DNA of 6,120 bases from Pseudopedobacter saltans. Lineage in GTDB: Bacteria; Bacteroidota; Bacteroidia; Chitinophagales; Chitinophagaceae. The notes beneath the pieces are model-generated. The model saw nothing but the letters and a program-made list of their open reading frames with translations, did not search any database and had not been told where the DNA came from. A program made the position numbers and the translations under genes. Shown here one piece after another: positions 1 through 4,378 of the stretch; within the stretch, counting starts at the first letter, position 1; each line of letters starts with the position of its first letter. The stretch is taken from assembly GCA_003241175.1 (NCBI GenBank), contig QFOI01000221.1:1-6120 (forward strand), given 5' to 3'.

Positions 1-398
1 TGAAGGATAATCTGTGCATGTGTAATGATATTGGCGGTCGAGGTAACTACATTGGTTAATTTGGATACATAGTAAGCCCCACCTACTTCTTCCAACTCAC
101 CTTTGGACTTAAGCTCCTCAACAACAGTAAGCATGTCTATTGGCAGACTTTTTTGGGCAAGGTCCTGAAAACATTTAAAGATTTTTTGGTGTGCATCTAC
201 ATAGAAACACTCCGCCTGGATCACTTCTATCACATTGTCAAAAGCACCTTTTTCTAGCATAACAGCACCCAATACGGCTTCTTCAAGATCTTTGGCCTGA
301 GGAGGTACTTTTCCAAAAATCATTGGACTCAAATCGATAGAAGGCTTTCTGCGAAAATTTGTTTTTTTATCCTTATTTACATTAGAAAAATTATCCAT
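1..398 (-). CDS. dnaB: Replicative DNA helicase DnaB, N-terminal part (cut by window edge)
   Basis: This is the hexameric helicase that unwinds DNA at the bacterial replication fork and recruits primase. Only the first 132 residues are inside the window; the RecA-like ATPase domain lies beyond the left edge. After a variable basic leader of about 30 residues comes the typical DnaB N-terminal domain: VPPQAKDLEEAVLGAVMLEK at 31-50, FYVDAHQKIF at 65-74, LPIDMLTVVEEL at 85-96 and GGAYYVSKLTN at 106-116. The start is the ATG at 398-396, with the conserved domain entered at a normal distance from it. This is the host chromosomal gene, read leftward and away from the element. A weak -7-like box (TATTTTCG on the minus strand, 447-440) lies about 40 bp upstream. 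Sequence style suggests Bacteroidota, perhaps Sphingobacteriales. The gene assignment is very secure; the taxonomic one is less so. Confidence 0.96.
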   Translation of the reverse strand, partial: MDNFSNVNKDKKTNFRRKPSIDLSPMIFGKVPPQAKDLEEAVLGAVMLEKGAFDNVIEVIQAECFYVDAHQKIFKCFQDLAQKSLPIDMLTVVEELKSKGELEEVGGAYYVSKLTNVVTSTANIITHAQIIL

Positions 399-662
399 TT
401 ATTAATCGACTCACCATTTTTACGTTTACAGCAAGAGGGCGAAAATAAGCTCTTAGATTTTCTTAAAAAATTTTTACTTCAACCAAATTTGTTCCACTAA
501 GAACGCACACAATATCCACAGTAAAAAACAGCTTATTAACCATAATAATAAAGTTATAAACAAAAAATAAAAGTTTTGCGTTATGCATGAAGATTTATTC
601 ACAAATGGCTGTGCACAAAAAAAAACATGGGATTGAATAGTAAAATGAGGGAAAATATCTAT

Positions 663-690
663 AAAAAAAACCTCCAATTAAGGAGGCTTT
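663..690 (-). terminator. Rho-independent terminator, possibly bidirectional
   Basis: On the minus strand the stem is CCTCC (686-682) pairing with GGAGG (675-671) around the loop TTAATT. It is extended by a G-T pair and A-T pairs and followed by eight T residues (670-663). On the plus strand the same hairpin ends in CTTTTT (687-692), so it could also stop rightward transcription. It sits a few bases after the tRNA-like remnant on the minus strand, as expected for a tRNA terminator. It would also separate dnaB from the element. Confidence 0.85.
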
Positions 691-693
691 TTG

Positions 694-713
694 TGATCTG
701 GATTGGACTTGAA
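694..713 (-). other. tRNA 3'-end remnant, probable attachment-site junction of the element
   Basis: Read on the minus strand, 713-694 is TTCAAGT (T-loop), CCAAT (T-stem 3' half), CCAGATC (acceptor 3' half) and A (discriminator position), followed within a few bases by the terminator. The sequence upstream (718-714, ATAAG) pairs with the T-stem half at only three of five positions, and no anticodon arm or D arm is visible, so there is no complete tRNA gene. The expected 5' acceptor sequence would be GATCTGG; Bacteroidota tRNA-Arg genes with a similar acceptor stem seem possible, but I cannot confirm the identity. An integrase gene starts 175 bp away. I infer that an element entered a tRNA gene and that this is the displaced host 3' end. 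Twenty bases could in principle match by chance. Confidence 0.5.
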
Positions 714-810
714 CTTATTTACCATTTAATAAATTATCTTTTTCGCTTTTAACTATCTTAGATGCTTTATTTACTTATATTTTAGCGTTTTTTAGAAAAA
801 TAATGTTAGC

Positions 811-846
811 AATTAGTAAAATAAAAACGTACCCTAATTAGTACCC
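811..846. repeat. Short direct repeats upstream of the integrase (AATTAGTA x2, GTACCC x2)
   Basis: AATTAGTA occurs at 811-818 and 836-843, 25 bp apart. GTACCC occurs at 829-834 and 841-846, 12 bp apart. Closely spaced direct repeats next to a tyrosine recombinase gene, between it and a presumed attachment core, are typical of arm-type binding sites for integrase or excisionase. The repeats themselves are plain in the sequence; the role is inference. Confidence 0.4.
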
Positions 847-862
847 CGATTGAATTAACACT

Positions 863-870
863 TATATTTG
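863..870 (+). promoter_or_regulatory. Possible -7 promoter box of the integrase gene
   Basis: TATATTTG matches the Bacteroidota sigma -7 consensus TAnnTTTG exactly and ends 17 bp before the integrase ATG, giving a leader of roughly 10 nt. No TTG lies at the usual upstream distance; the nearest (850-852) is too close. An alternative E. coli-like reading is TTGAAT (850-855), an 18-bp gap, then TATAAT (874-879). Confidence 0.45.
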
Positions 871-887
871 TGGTATAATCCATAAAT

Positions 888-2135
888 ATGAATGTTAGAT
901 ATTATTTGAAAAATGCTAAAGGGGCAAACAAGTCGACCTTTTTCGCGATGATCTCATTCGATGGAGATAGACTTAAATATTATGTGCCATACGCTTTGCA
1001 ATTGCCTAATAAGTGGGATTCTAAAAAACAAGAGTGCACAAATAAGGTATTTGAAACAGTTGTTAGGACAAGGCTCCAAAATTTTACGGTGAAAATATCC
1101 AAAGTATTTTATGATCTATCCGACGCTCTCAATGGCCAAAAGCTATCCAAAGAAAAATTAAAAAACGAACTTGACAAGGTTTTTGGAAAGACTTACGAAG
1201 AAGAGATTGAGTTCTTTTCTCTTTTCAAGAGCATAATTGACGACATAGACAACGGTACCAGGTTAAAACCGGGCGGTGGGTATGTCAAACCAATGCGAGG
1301 CCTTCAACTTAAAAACACTTACGGGTTGTTGATGGACTTTGCTCCGGATCTGACATTCTCTAAAATTAACATTGACTTTTATCGCGGGTTCGTGAATTAT
1401 CTATTCAGTAAAGACCTATCCGCGAATTATGTAGGTGCACATATCCAACGATTAAGGGCGATATTAAACGAAGCAGCGTCAAAAGGGTTAATCAAACCGG
1501 AATCCTATAAGAATTTTGCCAAGCCGTCCCCCGAGGTCGATAGCATTGCCTTGTCCGAAAAAGAACTTCGAGACATTGAGGCTCTCGAATTGGAAGGCAT
1601 GGAGGATCGCGTTCGTGATTTGTTTGTTATCGGCTGCAGAACCGCGCTTAGGTTTTCGGACATTTCCCGACTTAACGAGTTTTTCACGATTAGAAACGGT
1701 TATCTTTCAGGGATTCAGCAAAAGACAGGTGGCAAAGTGGTCATTCCTTTACACGCGTCAATATCAAAATTGCTCGAAAAATACAACGGTCAATTTCCCG
1801 AAGCTCCTGAAAATCAAACTGCTAACAGAACACTAAAAGATATTTGTCAAAAAGTCCCTGATTTGTGTGAATTGGAATCCATTGTTGAAAGTAAGGGAGA
1901 CAAAGCCATCTACAAAAAAGTAGAGCGTTGGACTTTGATCTCGTCGCACACAGCTCGTCGCACGGCGGCAACGCTTCTCTATCTTGCCGGGGTCGATACA
2001 ATCTCGATCAGGTCAATTACTGGCCATAAAACCGAGGCGGCCTTTTTGAAATATATCCGCGTTTCAAACGAACAGCACGCGGCAATCGTTGCCAAGTTTT
2101 GGCAGAATGAAAGCAATAATCTAAAAATCGTCTAA
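888..2135 (+). CDS. int: Tyrosine recombinase (phage/ICE-type integrase)
   Basis: A site-specific recombinase expected to integrate and excise the element by pairing attP with attB. Layout over 415 residues: N-terminal arm-type DNA-binding domain at about 1-95 (beta-rich start, then the LPNKWD motif at 39-44 typical of Bacteroidota integrases); SAM-like core-binding domain at about 104-205; catalytic domain at about 222-408. The catalytic set is complete: R255 in ALRFSDISRL, K279 in the beta-hairpin QQKTGGK, H354 and R357 in SHTARR, H380 in TGHK, and nucleophile Y389 in FLKYIRVS. The length is usual for this family. The ATG at 888 follows an A-rich leader with no Shine-Dalgarno motif. It is the first gene inside the presumed junction, supporting an element that brought its own integrase. 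I see no damage to the reading frame, so the enzyme is probably active. Confidence 0.95.
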   Translation: MNVRYYLKNAKGANKSTFFAMISFDGDRLKYYVPYALQLPNKWDSKKQECTNKVFETVVRTRLQNFTVKISKVFYDLSDALNGQKLSKEKLKNELDKVFGKTYEEEIEFFSLFKSIIDDIDNGTRLKPGGGYVKPMRGLQLKNTYGLLMDFAPDLTFSKINIDFYRGFVNYLFSKDLSANYVGAHIQRLRAILNEAASKGLIKPESYKNFAKPSPEVDSIALSEKELRDIEALELEGMEDRVRDLFVIGCRTALRFSDISRLNEFFTIRNGYLSGIQQKTGGKVVIPLHASISKLLEKYNGQFPEAPENQTANRTLKDICQKVPDLCELESIVESKGDKAIYKKVERWTLISSHTARRTAATLLYLAGVDTISIRSITGHKTEAAFLKYIRVSNEQHAAIVAKFWQNESNNLKIV

Positions 2136-2169
2136 TTTGTTTTCAAATTGAAAACTTTTATTATCTTTG
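2136..2169 (+). promoter_or_regulatory. Promoter of the higBA operon with an embedded palindromic operator
   Basis: TTTG at 2136-2139 and TATCTTTG at 2162-2169 match the Bacteroidota -33/-7 pattern (TTG, 17-23 bp, TAnnTTTG) with a 22-bp gap. The gap contains a perfect inverted repeat, GTTTTCAAATTGAAAAC (2139-2155), with 8-bp arms around a single central A. A one-base loop cannot form a hairpin, so this is a dimer binding site in DNA, not a terminator. HigA antitoxins repress their own promoters, so HigA is the obvious candidate ligand. The -7 box ends only four bases before the higB start codon, so the transcript would be nearly or fully leaderless. Confidence 0.75.
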
Positions 2170-2173
2170 CATA

Positions 2174-2503
2174 GTGAAAATATTAGTGAATCGTACCATT
2201 CTTTATTACATAGATAAATATCCCTCGGCTGCAAAATCATTGCAGGCTTGGGTGGGCGAATTTTCCACCTTGGATGCTTTGAATTTCAACCAAATAAAAG
2301 CCATTTACGGAAACGCAAGCATTGTGGCTAATAATAGGGTTGTATTTAACATAAAAGGTAATGATTTCCGCTTGGTAATCTCCGTGAATTTCATTCAAAA
2401 GGCGTCTTACGTAATTTGGTTTGGTACACATTCGGAATATGACAAAATAAATGTGGCAACTGTGGCTTACGACAAAAAAATTAATGATTTCAAATCGAAA
2501 TAA
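2174..2503 (+). CDS. higB: HigB-type toxin (RelE-fold mRNA interferase)
   Basis: The toxin of a type II toxin-antitoxin pair. HigB proteins cut mRNA on the ribosome and stop growth when the antitoxin is lost. The 109-residue protein follows the family from its first residue: basic N-terminal strand (MKILVNRT), helix with LQAWVGEF (23-30), an NASIVANNRVVFNIKGNDFR segment (47-66), and the closing FGTHSEYDKI motif (83-92) with H86 and Y89. Usual length is about 95-110. The start is GTG at 2174; a later in-frame GTG (2186) would remove the first conserved strand. GTG and a nearly absent leader should keep translation low. The stop is one base before the antitoxin ATG, so the pair is one operon in the toxin-first order characteristic of HigBA. 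Family assignment is strong; toxicity is inferred. Confidence 0.9.
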   Translation: MKILVNRTILYYIDKYPSAAKSLQAWVGEFSTLDALNFNQIKAIYGNASIVANNRVVFNIKGNDFRLVISVNFIQKASYVIWFGTHSEYDKINVATVAYDKKINDFKSK

Positions 2504-2504
2504 A

Positions 2505-2861
2505 ATGAACTGGAAAGTATTGAAAAACGAAGAAGATTATACAAAAGCGTCCAATAGGTTAATGGACATATTTCATGCAGAACCTAACACTCCTTTGGGG
2601 GATGAAATGGAACTTTTAACAGTACTTGTGAAAGATTATGATGATAGTCATTATGAAATACCACAATTAGATCCGTTGGAAGTCATCAAATTGAAAATGG
2701 AAGAAAGAGGATTGAAAAACAAAGACCTTGAGCCTATAATAGGTAGTAAAGGACATGTATCCTCCATTCTTTCAGGTAGGCGCGAATTAACGCTCAATAT
2801 GGCTAAGAAGCTTAAAGATTATTTCCAATTGCCCGCGGACACGTTTCTACATACCGTATAA
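2505..2861 (+). CDS. higA: HigA-type antitoxin with C-terminal XRE helix-turn-helix
   Basis: The antitoxin partner of HigB, expected to bind and neutralise the toxin and, as a dimer, to repress the operon. The 118-residue protein has an N-terminal helical part (about 1-55, with EDYTKASNRLMDIF at 10-23 and acidic GDEMELLTVLVKDYDD at 32-47), then an XRE-family HTH at about 57-110 (DPLEVIKLKMEERGLKNKDL, IIGSKGHVSSILSGRRELTL, MAKKLKDYF). The frame is open further upstream to an ATG at 2451, but that would add 18 residues unlike the family that overlap higB. The ATG at 2505, one base after the higB stop, is the better start and suggests coupled translation. The probable operator is the palindrome at 2139-2155. 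Confidence 0.92.
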   Translation: MNWKVLKNEEDYTKASNRLMDIFHAEPNTPLGDEMELLTVLVKDYDDSHYEIPQLDPLEVIKLKMEERGLKNKDLEPIIGSKGHVSSILSGRRELTLNMAKKLKDYFQLPADTFLHTV

Positions 2862-2870
2862 TTAAGTTTT

Positions 2871-3635
2871 ATGTCAGATTGGCTAAAAGAATATTTTGAT
2901 AAAGAAGAAGGCTTTTTGCAAAGCTATGCGATGTTTAGAATTACGTACAAGGCATTAATTGATACTTTTAACGATTTGCGGGGGCCTTATATCCCGTATT
3001 ACCCCAATACGCCAACTGACGAACATATCAAATGCGCGAAATGTGCAATCGGAGGCTTTTCACCTATGGAATTTATTGATTGTTTGGAATTTCCTCATTT
3101 GACAAAAGATGAAGCTTTAATATTTGCACAAAACAAAACAAACTCCTTTACGGAAACATTCCAAGATATTAAATTAAATTCAGCGACTTATTTCGCCGAT
3201 ACGCACCAACTAGATGTTAAAGAAAGGATCTTGGCTGCAATGGTGGCTAAAGCGTTGGAATTAAAAAGTGAAGATCAGACAAAACCAAAAGTTAAAAAGT
3301 CGTATGATAGGTGGGAAGATATATTCAAGAGCGAAAGGTATATTGAGCCTAGCTTACAAATGCTTAAAGATAAAAAACTGCTTGACGAGAACAAGGTTTG
3401 CACGGCTAAGTTATACATATTAGGCAATTGGTTCTATAGTCTTGAACACGAAGGACTTATAATTAAGATTAATGACGAGCAAAAAGCCAACTTGCTAAGC
3501 AAAGAATTTAAGGAGTTCAAGATAGGGAAATCCGGTTCAGCATTAAAGCAAGCCCCATCCGGACCGGATAAATTAAATTATTATAGTGCTTATTTTACTA
3601 AGGCGACCTCTAAAATAAAAAGCGACATCCCTTAG
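2871..3635 (+). CDS. Uncharacterised 254-residue protein, apparent third gene of the higBA operon
   Basis: I do not recognise this protein. It is soluble-looking, with no signal peptide or membrane segment. It shows an aromatic N-terminal helix region (LKEYFDKEEGFLQSYAMFRITY, 5-26, only partly listed as a motif), a CAKC pair at 55-58 without partner cysteines for a zinc finger, a charged lysine-rich linker (about 131-146), and a C-terminal part (about 148-245) with WEDIF, LYILGNWFYSLEHEGLI and KLNYYSAYF. That tail vaguely recalls the ends of unnamed Bacteroidota mobile-element proteins, but I cannot name a family. The ATG lies nine bases after the higA stop with no promoter between, so it is probably cotranscribed. 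It could be element cargo, a regulator, or a modulator of HigBA. Codon use and length support a real gene. Confidence 0.75.
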   Translation: MSDWLKEYFDKEEGFLQSYAMFRITYKALIDTFNDLRGPYIPYYPNTPTDEHIKCAKCAIGGFSPMEFIDCLEFPHLTKDEALIFAQNKTNSFTETFQDIKLNSATYFADTHQLDVKERILAAMVAKALELKSEDQTKPKVKKSYDRWEDIFKSERYIEPSLQMLKDKKLLDENKVCTAKLYILGNWFYSLEHEGLIIKINDEQKANLLSKEFKEFKIGKSGSALKQAPSGPDKLNYYSAYFTKATSKIKSDIP

Positions 3636-3676
3636 ATATTGACAAAAATTTGACAAAGTCAATATTGTCAAATTTT
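3636..3676. promoter_or_regulatory. Two interlocking inverted repeats built from TTGAC half-sites
   Basis: Inverted repeat A: ATATTGAC (3636-3643) with GTCAATAT (3658-3665), perfect 8-bp arms, 14-bp spacer. Inverted repeat B: AAAATTTGACAA (3645-3656) with TTGTCAAATTTT (3665-3676), perfect 12-bp arms, 8-bp spacer. The arms interleave and share base 3665. The forward half-sites TTGACA start at 3639 and 3650, 11 bp or about one helical turn apart. The cluster begins directly after the stop codon of the 254-residue gene and ends about 50 bp before the excisionase-like gene. A multi-site operator is the most natural reading. A weak terminator made by repeat B plus TTTT is possible, but the stem is very AT-rich. 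Confidence 0.65.
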
Positions 3677-3692
3677 CAGTCGGATGTATGCG

Positions 3693-3700
3693 TTCCTTTG
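3693..3700 (+). promoter_or_regulatory. Possible -7 promoter box of the excisionase-like gene
   Basis: TTCCTTTG matches TAnnTTTG at all but one fixed position and ends 24 bp before the ATG at 3725. The only upstream TTG at a roughly suitable distance is 3665-3667 (25-bp gap, slightly long), which lies in the right arm of inverted repeat B. A protein bound there would then block the promoter. Confidence 0.35.
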
Positions 3701-3724
3701 TACTGTAATTGAAAATACAAGTAT

Positions 3725-4030
3725 ATGGAACAAAAAATGATATTGACTACCTACAGCGAGTCTGACTTGGCTAAATTCTTTTTTGATTGTTTTAAGCTAA
3801 TCCGAAAAGACCTATTAGCAGACCTAACAACCAACACTTCTATTCAATCGGTCAATAAAACAAAACGTCACCTTACAAGACGCGAAGCCGCCAATTATCT
3901 AAGAATGAGTTTGCCAATGCTCAACAAAAAGACCAAAGAAGGCGCTATTAAATCCGTTGCTTCTGGTGGAAAAGTTTTGTATCTGGAAACCGAGTTGGAT
4001 TCCTTTTTACAAGCGCGAGAATTCGTATAA
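3725..4030 (+). CDS. Excisionase-family / MerR-like helix-turn-helix DNA-binding protein
   Basis: A 101-residue protein with a C-terminal helix-turn-helix of the excisionase/HTH_17 type at about 49-98: HLTRREAANYLRMSLPMLNK (49-68), then a basic wing with GGKVLYLETELDSFL (81-95). Here the consensus 'tryptophan or tyrosine for recognition' pattern is replaced by MLNKKTKEG. The N-terminal half (1-45) is a helical region rich in Phe, Leu and Lys, as often seen in Bacteroidota element proteins of this kind. Such proteins bend attachment-site DNA to direct the integrase toward excision, or regulate element genes. The position between integrase and replication module fits either role. The start is the ATG at 3725 after an A-rich leader; another in-frame ATG at 3737 is possible. 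Domain type is well supported; excision versus transcriptional control is not settled. Confidence 0.8.
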   Translation: MEQKMILTTYSESDLAKFFFDCFKLIRKDLLADLTTNTSIQSVNKTKRHLTRREAANYLRMSLPMLNKKTKEGAIKSVASGGKVLYLETELDSFLQAREFV

Positions 4031-4043
4031 CATATTAGGTTTG

Positions 4044-4129
4044 CCGCTACCTATACAAGCGGGTTACTTTCTGCAGCACCAAAACTAAGACTAAACATGC
4101 AAGAAAGCAAAAACCCGGCGCTAACCGGG
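4044..4129 (+). promoter_or_regulatory. Candidate leader RNA structures around the start of the 93-residue gene
   Basis: Hairpin 1: CCGCT (4044-4048) with AGCGG (4058-4062). Hairpin 2: CCCGG (4114-4118) with CCGGG (4125-4129), six-base loop, 17 nt into the coding region that starts at 4097. A competing pairing, CGGGTT (4060-4065) with AACCCG (4112-4117), would break both and loop out the ATG. No T-run follows hairpin 2, so it is not a terminator. The stems are short; folding and function are inference. Confidence 0.3.
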
Positions 4130-4378
4130 CAATGTATTATTGACAGAAAGGAATTGTTACAAAGATATAATAATTCCCCATTCAAAAGCATTCGAGACCG
4201 ACTGTTCACAGCAGCTCGTCGAATTTTTACAGCATTACAAAATAAATCCGACAACGTAAAATTGGAAACGATTGAACAACTGATCGAGTTTTATTTGAGA
4301 GAATATATCTCGTCCGATTTCATAGTTGCATCGATGCACCTTATTGCGGAAAGATTAAAATATGGGGAACATGATTAA
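4097..4378 (+). CDS. Small uncharacterised element protein, 93 residues
   Basis: I do not recognise this protein. It is predicted to be mostly helical, with a basic central part (SIRDRLFTAARRIFTALQNK, 31-50) and a C-terminal amphipathic section (ETIEQLIEFYLREYISSDFI, 57-76). There is no membrane segment or HTH that I can identify. The start is the ATG at 4097 after an A-rich leader. The same frame is open back to the stop of the excisionase-like gene at 4028-4030, but that stretch has no ATG, GTG or TTG. Its last eight bases overlap the start of the VapE-type gene, so the two are very likely translated together, which hints at an accessory role in replication. The overlap and normal codon use support a real gene; the function is unknown. 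Confidence 0.7.
   Translation: MQESKNPALTGQCIIDRKELLQRYNNSPFKSIRDRLFTAARRIFTALQNKSDNVKLETIEQLIEFYLREYISSDFIVASMHLIAERLKYGEHD

Larger units (their letters stand above)
399..887. other. AT-rich intergenic region between dnaB and the integrase, without a credible gene
   Basis: About 490 bases of very AT-rich DNA. Left to right it holds the dnaB upstream region (399-470), a stretch with a few words resembling DnaA boxes (512-618), a rho-independent terminator (663-690), a tRNA 3'-end-like remnant (694-713), and an integrase upstream region with short direct repeats and a promoter-like box (811-870). The only longer open frame, a 67-codon minus-strand one at 474-677, starts inside the terminator hairpin. 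It encodes a Phe/Leu/Ile-rich sequence of the kind that AT-rich noncoding DNA gives by chance, so I do not call it a gene. Confidence 0.8.

Noticed and set aside
474..677. 67-codon minus-strand open frame rich in Phe, Leu and Ile, resembling a small membrane protein
   Set aside because: Its start lies inside the terminator hairpin and its composition is what AT-rich noncoding DNA gives by chance; no promoter or leader supports it.
694..790. A complete tRNA gene on the minus strand
   Set aside because: Only the 3' end is recognisable; no anticodon arm, D arm or matching 5' acceptor strand could be found upstream.
1505..1836. Open frames on both strands inside the integrase gene
   Set aside because: They are fully contained in a clear integrase catalytic domain, and their Ser/Arg-rich or incoherent sequences mark them as shadows.
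2237..2431. 64-codon minus-strand open frame
   Set aside because: Antisense shadow of higB; the sense strand has family-wide conserved motifs.
2451..2504. Upstream ATG extending higA by 18 residues
   Set aside because: The extension overlaps higB, is unlike antitoxin N-termini, and the ATG at 2505 directly after the higB stop is the usual arrangement.
3645..3676. Inverted repeat B as a rho-independent terminator for the higBA operon
   Set aside because: The 12-bp stem contains only two or three G-C pairs and the following T-run is part of the arm itself, so termination would be weak; the second interleaved repeat fits an operator better.
4114..4129. CCCGG/CCGGG hairpin as a terminator after the excisionase-like gene
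   Set aside because: No T-run follows and it lies inside the next coding region.
4051..4254. 67-codon minus-strand open frame
   Set aside because: Antisense to the 93-residue gene and its leader, with no sign of its own expression signals.
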